DNA of 7,396 bases from a bacterium UBA3734. Its GTDB lineage: Bacteria > Bacteroidota > Bacteroidia > Bacteroidales > Bacteroidaceae. Below are positions 1 to 6,535 of the stretch, in pieces. Under the pieces are notes generated by a model. That model was not told the DNA's origin and ran no database searches. It saw only the letters and a program-made list of their open reading frames with translations. The stretch spans positions 2,161 through 9,556 of the forward strand of contig DFHC01000101.1 in assembly GCA_002372575.1 (NCBI GenBank). Reading direction: 5' to 3'. The position numbers were made by a program, and so were the translations under genes. Positions within the stretch are counted from its first letter, which is position 1; the number at the start of each line of letters is the position of its first letter.

Positions 1-716
1 CCGTCCATGCCGTCGTTGAGGTTGGCTCCGTTCGATACTGCCGTCACCACGAAAATCGTCATCAGCACGAAGAGAATCCATCCGGCGGCGTTCTTGTGCT
101 CGCCGCAGAACGACATGATGTCGTCGTAGCCCAGATTGTGGCTTTTCACGAACGGAATGGTCGTTTTCAGCGATTTCACCGGCTCCGACTTGTGCGTGAC
201 GACGGTTTCCATGCCGTGTTTCTCGGTGGTGATGTTCTCGTGAATCTTCGCATCGGGACTCAGCCAAAGCGTCAGGCCCACAATCAGGCCAATCGACACC
301 TGTCCCACGATTTTCCACTTGCCTTTCAATCCGTCTTTGTGCCTGCGAAACACTTTGATATAGTCGTCGAGGAAGCCGAGGAACCCCAGCCAAACCGTCG
401 TGACAATCATCAGCAGCAGGTAGATGTTGCGCATTCGCCCGAGCAGCAGCACGGGTACGAGAATCGACACGGCAATGATGATGCCGCCCATCGTCGGCAC
501 GCCCACTTTCTTCTCGCCGAAGGGGTCGATGCTGCGGTCGCGGGCAGTCTCAGCAATTTTCTTGCGCTTCATATACTTGATAAACCGCTCGCCAAACCAT
601 GCCGAAATGAGCAGCGAGAGAATGAGCGTGAGCAGTGCGCGGAACGAGACGTAGCCCCACATTCGCGCGCCTGGAATATCGTATTGCTCTAAGAATCGAA
701 ACAGATAGTATAACAT
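1..716 (-). CDS. mraY: Phospho-N-acetylmuramoyl-pentapeptide transferase MraY, 3' end cut by the window edge
   Basis: MraY is the integral membrane enzyme that transfers phospho-MurNAc-pentapeptide from its UDP carrier to undecaprenyl phosphate, making lipid I at the inner face of the cytoplasmic membrane. I translated the minus strand from the ATG at 714-716; 238 complete codons lie in the window, and the family is usually 360-420 residues. Visible motifs are VGVPTMGG (residues 71-78), the catalytic-type Asp pair in GFLDDYIK (Asp117, Asp118) and an N-x-x-N-x-x-D-G-M-D signature at 229-238, right at the edge. Hydrophobic segments lie near 22-42, 73-93, 97-116, 136-153 and 212-230. A long charged loop at about 154-211 resembles the enlarged loop I associate with Bacteroidota MraY. 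The start is the first ATG in frame; the upstream bases are A-rich with no Shine-Dalgarno sequence. It follows murE by 78 nt, with no murF between, as is usual in this phylum. The identification is firm. Confidence 0.95.
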   Translation of the reverse strand, partial: MLYYLFRFLEQYDIPGARMWGYVSFRALLTLILSLLISAWFGERFIKYMKRKKIAETARDRSIDPFGEKKVGVPTMGGIIIAVSILVPVLLLGRMRNIYLLLMIVTTVWLGFLGFLDDYIKVFRRHKDGLKGKWKIVGQVSIGLIVGLTLWLSPDAKIHENITTEKHGMETVVTHKSEPVKSLKTTIPFVKSHNLGYDDIMSFCGEHKNAAGWILFVLMTIFVVTAVSNGANLNDGMD

Positions 717-727
717 ATTTTCATTTT

Positions 728-759
728 ACAATTTGACGATTTCACAATTTCACAATTTT
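728..759. repeat. Four imperfect 8-bp tandem repeats just upstream of mraY
   Basis: On the plus strand four consecutive 8-mers are ACAATTTG, ACGATTTC, ACAATTTC and ACAATTTT; they differ only at the third and last positions. The array ends 11 bp before the mraY start codon, so on the transcript it is an unstructured A/U-rich leader directly ahead of the ATG. It contains no TAnnTTTG promoter box. An A/U-rich, structure-free leader would suit ribosome entry in a phylum that rarely uses Shine-Dalgarno pairing, but that role is inference. It could also be a slippage-generated or dispersed repeat. Confidence 0.7.
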
Positions 760-764
760 TGGCT

Positions 765-797
765 CCCCTCCTTTTGGAGGGGTCGGAGGAGGCTCTA
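765..797 (-). repeat. Hairpin repeat, copy A, anchored on the murE stop codon
   Basis: On the transcribed (minus) strand the murE stop TAG is followed by 19 nt of mostly pyrimidine, an AAAA loop (775-772) and a right arm. The stem CCCCTCC / GGAGGGG (776-782 and 765-771 on the plus strand) is a perfect 7-bp GC-rich hairpin with a four-base loop. The next transcribed bases are AGCCAAAAATT with no U-run, so it is not a typical Rho-independent terminator, and mraY lies downstream in the same direction. Copy B at 4431-4464 has the same layout. It probably belongs to a REP-like dispersed family that affects mRNA stability or processing; membership in a genome-wide family cannot be shown from this window. 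Confidence 0.75.
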
Positions 798-2249
798 CGC
801 CTTAAAAACCTCCCTCAGCACCTCTTTGTCGTCGAAATGGTGCTTCACGCCCTGAATCTCCTGATAGTCTTCGTGGCCTTTTCCCGCCACGAGAACCACG
901 TCGCCCTTCTCTGCCATCATGCAGGCAGCGCGGATAGCCTCCTTGCGATCGACGATGGAAACGACTTTCTTCAGTTGCTTTTGGTCGAGTCCGGCCAGCA
1001 TGTCGTCGATGATGGCCTGCGGGTCTTCGAAGCGCGGATTGTCGCTCGTGATGACGACGCGGTCGCTCTGGCGCACGGCCTCCTGTGCCATGAGCGGGCG
1101 CTTGCCTTTGTCGCGATTGCCGCCGGCACCGCACACGGTGATGATTTTCCCGCCCTTGCCGTCGAGCACCTCGTGGATGGCGTTGAGCACGTTTTCGAGT
1201 GCGTCGGGCGTGTGGGCGTAATCGACGATGGCCGTGAATCCTTCGGGCGAGCGCACGGGGTCGAGTCGTCCGCTCACGCTGTGGAGCGTGCTCATCGCCA
1301 CGAGAATCTCGCCGGGCTGCTTGCCGAGCATCACAGCGGCACCATACACGCAAAGCAGGTTCGAGACGTTGAATTTCCCGATGAACTGCACGCCCACTTC
1401 GTGTCCGTCGATTTCGAGATACATCCCTTCGAAATGGCACTCCAGGATGCGGGCGCGGAAGTCGGCCATCCTCTGCGACGAGTAGGTTTTCACCGTGGCC
1501 TTCGTGTTCTGCACCATAAATGCGCCGTTCTTGTCGTCGGCATTCACGATGGCGAAAGCCTTCTTCGGCAGGTCGTCGAAGAATTTTTTCTTCGCGTCGC
1601 GATAGTTTTCGAAGGTGCCGTGATAATCGAGGTGGTCGCGCGTCAGATTCGTGAAGAGTCCGCCCGCAAACTGCAGTCCGCCAATGCGTTGCTGTGCGAT
1701 GGCGTGGCTCGAACACTCCATGAAGGCATATTCGCAGCCTTTTTCCACCATTTTGGCCAAAAGCCGGTTCAACTCGATGGCGTCGGGCGTGGTGTGCGAG
1801 GCTGGAATCGCCTCGTCTTCGATGTAGTTGCAGACGGTCGAGAGCAGGCCGCATTTGTGGCCGAACTGTCTGAACATATTATATAATAATGTGGCGATGG
1901 TGGTTTTTCCGTTCGTGCCCGTCACGCCGACGAGTTTCAGGCGTGTCGAAGGATTGCCGTAGAACTGCGTGGCGACGGGTCCCACAGCCTCTTCCGTCGA
2001 TGTTACCTGCACGAAAGTCACGTTTTCGGGGCATTTTTCGGGCAAATCTTCGCACAAAATGGCCACGGCACCCAACTCGAGGGCCTTCGGAATGAAGCTG
2101 TGGCCATCCACTTGCGTGCCCTTCATCGCCACGAACAGACCGCCTCGTGCCACCTTGCGCGAGTCGATTTCAATTCCCTTGATATCCACATCCATGTTGC
2201 CGAGCGTCTTCGTCGGCTTGATGTTCTGAAGCAGTTCGCTGAGTTTCAT
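795..2249 (-). CDS. murE: UDP-N-acetylmuramoyl-tripeptide synthetase MurE (meso-diaminopimelate-adding type)
   Basis: MurE is the cytoplasmic ATP-dependent ligase that adds the third stem-peptide residue to UDP-MurNAc-L-Ala-D-Glu. The 484-residue product is normal in length. In order it shows the N-terminal Mur ligase domain (about 1-100), the ATP-binding P-loop [10 protein letters not shown] (108-117), the substrate motif HTTPDA (152-157), the lysine expected to be carbamylated in YRDAKKKFF (Lys220), DYAHTPDAL (343-351), then the C-terminal domain with [10 protein letters not shown] (401-410) and GKGHEDYQ (457-464). The DNPR motif at 403-406 is diagnostic of enzymes using meso-diaminopimelate rather than lysine, as expected for a Gram-negative wall. 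The ATG lies 12 nt past the ftsI stop, so the two are probably translationally coupled; a weak GAG lies just before the start. The TAG stop is followed directly by a hairpin repeat. Confidence 0.97.
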   Translation of the reverse strand: MKLSELLQNIKPTKTLGNMDVDIKGIEIDSRKVARGGLFVAMKGTQVDGHSFIPKALELGAVAILCEDLPEKCPENVTFVQVTSTEEAVGPVATQFYGNPSTRLKLVGVTGTNGKTTIATLLYNMFRQFGHKCGLLSTVCNYIEDEAIPASHTTPDAIELNRLLAKMVEKGCEYAFMECSSHAIAQQRIGGLQFAGGLFTNLTRDHLDYHGTFENYRDAKKKFFDDLPKKAFAIVNADDKNGAFMVQNTKATVKTYSSQRMADFRARILECHFEGMYLEIDGHEVGVQFIGKFNVSNLLCVYGAAVMLGKQPGEILVAMSTLHSVSGRLDPVRSPEGFTAIVDYAHTPDALENVLNAIHEVLDGKGGKIITVCGAGGNRDKGKRPLMAQEAVRQSDRVVITSDNPRFEDPQAIIDDMLAGLDQKQLKKVVSIVDRKEAIRAACMMAEKGDVVLVAGKGHEDYQEIQGVKHHFDDKEVLREVFKA

Positions 2250-2261
2250 ATCTCGTTTTCT

Positions 2262-4400
2262 TTAAATTTCAAGTTCCAGTTCGCAGATGTCGCCTTTCTT
2301 TATTGTGTGGCCAGGCTCCAGACTCTGCCTGACGACCCGTCCGCGACCTTTCATGCGCACTCTGACGCCGCGCCGCTCAATCTGATAAACGGCATCGCGC
2401 GCTCCCATGCCATGCACGTCGGGAATCTGTGCGTTGCTGTATTCGTGCCGCTGCGGAGCGTTTTTCCCGCGCAGTTTCAGGTGCGAGAGCACGTAGTCCG
2501 AGGCCGCCGCATTACCGGTTTTCACGTCGGGATTGAGCGTCGAGGTGGAGTCGCGCGCATCTTTCACGTCGAGTTTCAGGTTTTGCGCCAGAATACCCTC
2601 GGAAATGTTGTGGAATACGGCAGCCGAAAAGCCTCCCGAGGCCGGAAGTCCCGTTTTCTGGATGCAGACGATGCACGAATAGCGTGGTGCGTCGGCTGGG
2701 AAATAGCCCACGAACGACAGCAGATACGATGCCGTTTTTCCCGCTGCGGTCCAAATCTGAGCCGTGCCGGTCTTGCCTGCCACCCTGAACGACCTTGATC
2801 GGGCCGCCTTGCCCGTTCCGATGTTGACGACATTCTCCAGAATCGGCTGAATCATCTTGATGGTCTGCGGCTTGGCGATGTGGGCGCGCATTTCTTCGGG
2901 CGGATATTCGCTAATCACCTCGCCATTCTTGAGCACCTGCTTCACGAAGCGCGGACGCATCATTCTGCCGTTGTTGGCAATGGCGTTGTAGAAGGTGAGC
3001 GTGGAAATCGGAGGCACTTGCGTTTCGTAACCGATTGACATCCAAGGCAGTGCCGTGTTGCTCCAGTTGGCCCAGTGGCGCCCCGTCTTGTCTTTTTTCG
3101 GCATGCGAATGCGGGCCGGCGACGAACCCATGAGCGGAATCTGCAGGTCGTCGGCGATGCCCGTGCGATAGAGTCCCTCGACGAATTTCTCGGGTTGATG
3201 GTGATAGTATTCATCGACAATGCGGCTCACGCCGATGTTCGAACTGTTGTGTAGCGTCTGCGGGAGCGTCAGCGTGCCGTAGCCGCCCCTATGGTGATTG
3301 TGGTCTTTCATATTCCGGCCGTACATCGGCCAAATGCCCGCCCCCGTTTCCACGCGCTTCGTCGTGTCGCACTTGCCTTCGTCTAAGCAGACCAGGATCG
3401 AGGCCGTCTTAAACACCGACCCAGGCTCCAGCAGGTCGCTCACGGCATGGTTTTTCAACTCACGATACTGCCCGTCGCTGCATTTTTCCATGTTCACAAT
3501 GGCCTTGATGTCGCCCGTCGCCACTTCCATGACGATGGCCACGCCCACGTTGCCGTTGTGTCGTTTCAACCCGTCGGTGACGGCGCGTTCGGCCAAGTCC
3601 TGAATGCCCACGTCGATGGTGGTCACGATGTCGGCGCCATCCACGGGCGGCGTGTCCATGATGTCGAGCCACTTGTTGAGCACCTTCCGGCGATGGATGA
3701 TGCCAGTTTTTCCACGAAGAACGCTGTCATAGCTCAGTTCCAGGCCAAAGCGAGCTGAGTCTTTCCCTTTGTAGAGGTCGCCAATGGTGCGGTTGGCCAG
3801 CGTTCCGTAGGGACGCTGTCGGGCGTTGTATTCCTCGATGCTGAAACCGCTCTTGTACGAAGCTCTGACGATGAATCCGTCGCTTGTCGTCTTCTCCGTG
3901 TTAAACGGAAGGTTGAATACGGGCAGCGAGCGCACCTCAGAGAGCGTGTTGAAATCCACGCGCTGTTTTACTATTGGCCAGTGGCGCGAGCCTACTTTTC
4001 CGTTCTTTTGCACTTGGTTGCGCCCCTCTTCGAGGTGTTTGCGGAAGTCGCGAGCCGATTTTTGCGGGAAAATCTGGTTCAGGAGCAGGCAGATGGTGTC
4101 GATTTGCTGGTCCCAGAGCGTGTCGGTGCCCGACTCGCGCAGGGCCTGGAAGTCCATATACATCTTGAACTCCGGCAGCGACGAGGCCATCAGCTGACCG
4201 TCGCACGAGAGGATGTTTCCTCGATTCGGCGGCACGCTCACGCTGTCTTTCTTCACGCGTGCAGCCACCTCGGCCCAGTAGTCGTGCTTCGCAGTCATGA
4301 TATAGAGAGCCTTGCCTACAACGGCAGCCGCCAGCAGCGTCATCACGATGGCGAGGGCGCTGTAGCGTGGCATCACTTTCTTATGGTTAAATTTACTCAT
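2262..4400 (-). CDS. ftsI: Division-type class B penicillin-binding protein (FtsI/PBP3-like) with C-terminal PASTA domain
   Basis: This is the septal transpeptidase that cross-links peptidoglycan at the division site; it is anchored in the inner membrane with its catalytic domain in the periplasm. The 712-residue product has a short basic N-terminus, one membrane segment at about 14-35, a PBP dimerisation domain beginning near the RGNIL motif (60-64), and a transpeptidase domain with all three active-site motifs: SVFK (328-331, Ser328 nucleophile), SSN (386-388) and KTG (543-545, in VAGKTGTAQ). A C-terminal PASTA domain (about 656-712, starting IPDVHGMGARDA) follows a hydrophilic linker. One PASTA repeat is common in Bacteroidota division PBPs but absent from E. 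coli FtsI. The first ATG in frame is used, preceded by an A-rich stretch with no Shine-Dalgarno sequence. Its place between ftsL and murE supports the division role over an elongation PBP2. It is intact, with no missing motif. Confidence 0.96.
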   Translation of the reverse strand: MSKFNHKKVMPRYSALAIVMTLLAAAVVGKALYIMTAKHDYWAEVAARVKKDSVSVPPNRGNILSCDGQLMASSLPEFKMYMDFQALRESGTDTLWDQQIDTICLLLNQIFPQKSARDFRKHLEEGRNQVQKNGKVGSRHWPIVKQRVDFNTLSEVRSLPVFNLPFNTEKTTSDGFIVRASYKSGFSIEEYNARQRPYGTLANRTIGDLYKGKDSARFGLELSYDSVLRGKTGIIHRRKVLNKWLDIMDTPPVDGADIVTTIDVGIQDLAERAVTDGLKRHNGNVGVAIVMEVATGDIKAIVNMEKCSDGQYRELKNHAVSDLLEPGSVFKTASILVCLDEGKCDTTKRVETGAGIWPMYGRNMKDHNHHRGGYGTLTLPQTLHNSSNIGVSRIVDEYYHHQPEKFVEGLYRTGIADDLQIPLMGSSPARIRMPKKDKTGRHWANWSNTALPWMSIGYETQVPPISTLTFYNAIANNGRMMRPRFVKQVLKNGEVISEYPPEEMRAHIAKPQTIKMIQPILENVVNIGTGKAARSRSFRVAGKTGTAQIWTAAGKTASYLLSFVGYFPADAPRYSCIVCIQKTGLPASGGFSAAVFHNISEGILAQNLKLDVKDARDSTSTLNPDVKTGNAAASDYVLSHLKLRGKNAPQRHEYSNAQIPDVHGMGARDAVYQIERRGVRVRMKGRGRVVRQSLEPGHTIKKGDICELELEI

Positions 4401-4430
4401 TTCTTTGTCGTCTTTTTTTTCGTCTGAACT

Positions 4431-4464
4431 CCTCCCCCTTTTGGGGGAGGCTGGGAGGGGGCTA
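4431..4464 (-). repeat. Hairpin repeat, copy B, anchored on the ftsL stop codon
   Basis: On the minus strand the ftsL stop TAG is followed by 19 nt of mostly pyrimidine, then AAAA (4442-4439), then a right arm. The stem CCTCCCCC / GGGGGAGG (plus-strand arms 4431-4438 and 4443-4450) is a perfect 8-bp GC-only-plus-one-AT-pair hairpin. The downstream transcript has no U-run (it becomes A-rich ahead of ftsI), so it is not a classical terminator of this operon. Composition, loop and the exact stop-to-loop distance match copy A at 765-797. The ftsI reading frame happens to stay open through the element but has no ATG there, so ftsI is still called from 4400. Confidence 0.75.
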
Positions 4465-4941
4465 TTCCTCCACCCTAATCACAAACGGCGGCTGCGTCGG
4501 AATCTTCAACACACTGTCTTTGTTGCTCTGTAAAACTTCCAATACTCTGCTCTCGCGACTCTTCTCCGTCAGCTGGCTGCTGCTTGAAAGCGCCTTGTGC
4601 TTTGCATCTTTCAGCTCTTTTTGCAGGCGGTCGATGGTGATGAGGTCCTGCTGGCAGCTGTAGCGGTTCGAGATGTAGATGATGACGAAAAACGTGATGA
4701 GCAGAAACAGCCAAATCTGACGGCGCACGGCTTGCGTCGTGAGAATATCGCCGCCGAGAATCTTCTTGAGCGTGAACGTCTTCGACAGTGGTGCCTCGTC
4801 TTCTGTGGCTTGCTCGCGAATCACCTCTTTCAGCGAGGGCGATTCTTCCGTAACCTCTTGATTGCCAGATACGTCGCCCGTAGCAGGCTCCGTGGTGGCC
4901 GCGGTTTCAATGGTTAGTTTCACTTCGTTTTCTTCCGTCAT
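4462..4941 (-). CDS. ftsL: FtsL-like bitopic cell-division protein (Bacteroidota type)
   Basis: FtsL-like proteins are small single-pass membrane proteins that form a coiled-coil scaffold in the divisome (with FtsB and FtsQ in the E. coli model). The 159-residue product has a long acidic, low-complexity cytoplasmic N-terminus (about 1-55), a short basic segment with KKILGGDILTT (59-69) and RRQ just before the membrane, one strongly hydrophobic helix (about 76-92), the conserved-looking ISNRY at 90-94, and a charged helical region (about 98-140) likely to form a coiled coil. It ends in a PPFVI segment. E. coli FtsL is shorter, and similarity to it is structural rather than sequence-level, so the name rests on this topology, on resemblance to the Bacteroidota FtsL family, and on its place between rsmH and ftsI. 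Its ATG overlaps the rsmH stop as ATGA (4 nt), indicating translational coupling. Confidence 0.9.
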   Translation of the reverse strand: MTEENEVKLTIETAATTEPATGDVSGNQEVTEESPSLKEVIREQATEDEAPLSKTFTLKKILGGDILTTQAVRRQIWLFLLITFFVIIYISNRYSCQQDLITIDRLQKELKDAKHKALSSSSQLTEKSRESRVLEVLQSNKDSVLKIPTQPPFVIRVEE

Positions 4942-5852
4942 CTTTTCTCTGCTATTCTTAGTTTTGCACTTCTGCTGCGCGGATTTCGCGCGATTTCCTC
5001 TTCTGTGGGCGTGATGAGCTTGCTGCCGACGGCGCGGAAGGGCGTTTCCACGCGTCCGAAGAAGTCTTGCGCCACCTCTCCCTCGGCGTTTCCGGCCTTC
5101 ATCACGTTTTTCACGATGCGATCCTCCAGCGAGTGATACGTAATCACCGAGAGCCTGCCGCCCGAGGCCATCAGCTCCGTTGCGGCGAGCAGCATCTCGC
5201 GCAGGGCGTCCATTTCGCGGTTCACCTCGATGCGCAGTGCCTGAAACACTTTCGCGGCTTCTTTCTTCTCGCGCTCGCGGGGCAGCAGTGGCTGTAGCAC
5301 CTGCAGCAAATCGCCCGTGGAGCGCAGTGGCTTGTCGGCTCTGGCCTTGGCAATGGCGGCGGCCATGCGTCGCGCCGTTTTCAGTTCGCCGTAGTAGTAG
5401 AGCACGTCGGCCAGTCGTTTTTCGTCGTAGCCGTTGAGCACGTCGGCAGCCGTGTGAGTGGCCCGTTGGTTCATGCGCATGTCGAGCGGCGCGTCGAAGC
5501 GGAGTGAAAAGCCGCGCGAGGCATCGTCGAAATGGTGGCTCGAAACGCCCAGGTCGGCCAGCAGGCCGTCGATTTTCTCCACGCCGTAGTAGCGCATCCA
5601 GTTTTTCAGATATCTGAAATTGCTGCGAACGAAGGTCATCCTCTCGTCAGCAACAATGTTTTTTTCTGCGTCTGCGTCTTGGTCGAAGCTGTAGAGGTGG
5701 CCGCCGGTGCCCAGCCGCGACAGGATTTCTCTCGAGTGGCCGCCGCCGCCGAAGGTCACGTCCACGTAGATGCCGTCGGGCCGGACGTTCAGCCCATCGA
5801 CGCTCTCCCGCAGCAACACGGGTACGTGGTATGTCTCGACCTCGCTGCTCAT
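4938..5852 (-). CDS. rsmH: 16S rRNA (cytosine-1402 N4)-methyltransferase RsmH (MraW)
   Basis: RsmH uses S-adenosylmethionine to methylate N4 of C1402 in 16S rRNA, a residue in the ribosomal decoding centre; it acts in the cytoplasm on the small subunit. The 304-residue product is normal in length. Visible family motifs are HVPVLL (9-14), the SAM-binding DVTFGGGGHS (31-40), an acidic FDQDADA loop (56-62), DGLLADLGVSSHH (95-107), the inserted helical domain (about 115-205), FQALRIEVN (203-211), ITYHSLEDRIVK (237-248) and NPRSRSAKLR near the C-terminus (290-299). The ATG follows the mraZ stop with no gap (TAGATG), and the TGA overlaps the ftsL start. Both contacts indicate one mRNA with translational coupling. 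The gene is complete and unremarkable. Confidence 0.98.
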   Translation of the reverse strand: MSSEVETYHVPVLLRESVDGLNVRPDGIYVDVTFGGGGHSREILSRLGTGGHLYSFDQDADAEKNIVADERMTFVRSNFRYLKNWMRYYGVEKIDGLLADLGVSSHHFDDASRGFSLRFDAPLDMRMNQRATHTAADVLNGYDEKRLADVLYYYGELKTARRMAAAIAKARADKPLRSTGDLLQVLQPLLPREREKKEAAKVFQALRIEVNREMDALREMLLAATELMASGGRLSVITYHSLEDRIVKNVMKAGNAEGEVAQDFFGRVETPFRAVGSKLITPTEEEIARNPRSRSAKLRIAEKR

Positions 5853-6314
5853 CTATTCCTCCGTTTCCGTCGTGTTGCCCATGATGCTCTCCAGGGCCTG
5901 TCCGAAGGCCGCGGCTTCCATGAAGGGCTCGTCGCTCTCCGTCGAGCGCCAAATCTCAATCGTGTCGCCCATGCCCACGAACTTCACCGTCTGGTCGATT
6001 TGCGCCATCTTCAGATAGCGTTTTGGAATCAGGAACCGTCCGTTGCCGTCGAGCGTGAGCAGTTCCACGTCCGACACGAACTGACGGAAAATCAGCTGGT
6101 GCGTGGCGTTCCAGCGGCTCAGCTTGCGACGCAGCGTGTCCATCTGTTCGTTCCAGACAGACTCGGGATACAGCACCAGACAATTCTGGAACACGTCTTT
6201 GCGCATCACCAAGTTCTCACCGCCCGATGCCTGTAGCACCTTACGGAAGACGGCGGGCAGGAAAACGCGTCCCTTGGCGTCTGTTTTTGCTTCTATATTG
6301 CCTAAAAATCGCAT
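5853..6314 (-). CDS. mraZ: Transcriptional regulator MraZ (first gene of the dcw operon)
   Basis: MraZ is a ring-forming DNA-binding protein of the AbrB-like fold; in E. coli it represses its own dcw operon by binding direct repeats at the promoter. The 153-residue product has two tandem MraZ half-domains, each with the family's DxxxR signature: DAKGR at 12-16 (in IEAKTDAKGRVFLP) and DGNGR at 89-93 (in LTLDGNGRFLIP). The acidic tail after about residue 125 is not conserved in character. Its ATG at 6312-6314 is the first in frame; there is no Shine-Dalgarno sequence. The predicted operator and -7 box lie directly upstream (6344-6389), so autoregulation is likely. The stop codon abuts the rsmH start with no spacing. 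Confidence 0.97.
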   Translation of the reverse strand: MRFLGNIEAKTDAKGRVFLPAVFRKVLQASGGENLVMRKDVFQNCLVLYPESVWNEQMDTLRRKLSRWNATHQLIFRQFVSDVELLTLDGNGRFLIPKRYLKMAQIDQTVKFVGMGDTIEIWRSTESDEPFMEAAAFGQALESIMGNTTETEE

Positions 6315-6343
6315 ACGTACACTTCACTATAGGGAATTCGCTA

Positions 6344-6351
6344 CAAAATTA
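6344..6351 (-). promoter_or_regulatory. Predicted dcw operon promoter, -7 box upstream of mraZ
   Basis: On the minus strand the octamer TAATTTTG matches the Bacteroidota primary-sigma -7 consensus TAnnTTTG exactly. It would place the transcription start near 6337-6339 and give a leader of roughly 25 nt before the mraZ ATG. I see no TTTG at the -33 position; that region is taken up by the MraZ-like direct repeats. Confidence 0.65.
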
Positions 6352-6359
6352 TACATTTT

Positions 6360-6389
6360 TCCCCACATTCCACCACTTTTCTCCACTTT
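6360..6389 (-). promoter_or_regulatory. Predicted MraZ operator: three direct repeats at 10-bp period
   Basis: Reading the minus strand, AAAGTGG (6389-6383), AAAGTGG (6379-6373) and AATGTGG (6369-6363) recur with exactly 10 bp between starts, one helical turn, so they lie on one face of the DNA. The TGG cores begin pentamers TGGAG, TGGTG and TGGGG separated by 5 nt, close to the TGGGN-N5 arrangement known for E. coli MraZ and to the AAAGTG-type boxes described for Mycoplasma MraZ. The last repeat ends about 11 bp upstream of the predicted -7 box, so bound MraZ would cover the -33 region and block RNA polymerase. The sequence pattern is seen directly; binding is inferred. Confidence 0.8.
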
Positions 6390-6422
6390 TTTTTGAAAAT
6401 CTTTAAAAAAAATAATTTTTTT
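6387..6422. other. A/T-tract segment between divergent promoters
   Basis: This stretch consists of phased runs of T and A, including eight A (6405-6412) and, three bases later, seven T (6416-6422). It holds no open frame or promoter box that I can see. Such tracts are likely to be intrinsically curved and could act as an UP-like element for the mraZ promoter just downstream on the minus strand; this is inference from composition only. Confidence 0.4.
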
Positions 6423-6454
6423 GCGCATTTTCCGCGTTTCGTGCAATGTTTTTT

Positions 6455-6467
6455 GCCCTTGAAGGGC
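6455..6467. promoter_or_regulatory. 13-bp dyad upstream of the speA promoter, possible operator
   Basis: GCCCTT, one central G, then AAGGGC form a perfect inverted repeat with 6-bp arms. The one-base centre makes it a poor RNA hairpin but a good match for a site bound by a dimeric regulator. It is centred at 6461, about 27 bp upstream of the predicted speA -7 box, which puts it near or just above the -33 region. The regulator is unknown. Confidence 0.4.
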
Positions 6468-6487
6468 GGTTTACAGAATTTTCTTCG

Positions 6488-6495
6488 TACCTTTG
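6488..6495 (+). promoter_or_regulatory. Predicted speA promoter, -7 box
   Basis: TACCTTTG matches the Bacteroidota TAnnTTTG -7 consensus. It lies 40 bp before the speA ATG, implying a start near 6501 and a leader of about 35 nt. No convincing TTTG is present 17-23 bp upstream, so the promoter call rests on the -7 box and position alone. Confidence 0.5.
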
Positions 6496-6535
6496 CCCCT
6501 TACTTGACCAACGCTTTAAAAATTTTCCGACGGAT

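Noticed and set aside
802..1854. A 350-codon minus-strand open frame overlapping murE in another frame.
   Set aside because: The product is extremely Arg/His-rich and lacks motifs, while the overlapping 484-codon frame carries every MurE signature.
759..1886. A 375-codon plus-strand open frame opposite murE, and similar antisense frames at 96-692, 3981-4427 and 5532-6236.
   Set aside because: Each lies opposite a gene with clear family motifs. Their products are rich in His, Arg, Val and Ala with no domains, as expected from reverse reading of GC-rich coding sequence.
2250..2261. A possible separate promoter for murE in the ftsI/murE gap.
   Set aside because: The gap is only 12 nt and contains no TAnnTTTG box; co-transcription with ftsI explains the layout.
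4411..4420. An eight-T run (eight A in the transcript) as a programmed frameshift or slippage site before ftsI.
   Set aside because: It lies in the gap between the ftsL stop and the ftsI start, and both genes are complete without a frame change.
4431..4450. The perfect 20-bp palindrome as a Rho-independent terminator.
   Set aside because: No T-run follows the stem on either strand, and the next gene of the operon lies directly downstream, so a termination role is not supported.
6324..6340. TCACTATAGGGA followed by GAATTC upstream of mraZ, resembling the end of a T7 promoter plus an EcoRI site, as in cloning vectors.
   Set aside because: Only the 3' part of the T7 promoter matches and the upstream half does not. 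The segment is flanked on both sides by sensible native sequence (mraZ start, -7 box, MraZ repeats), so chance is more likely than vector contamination.
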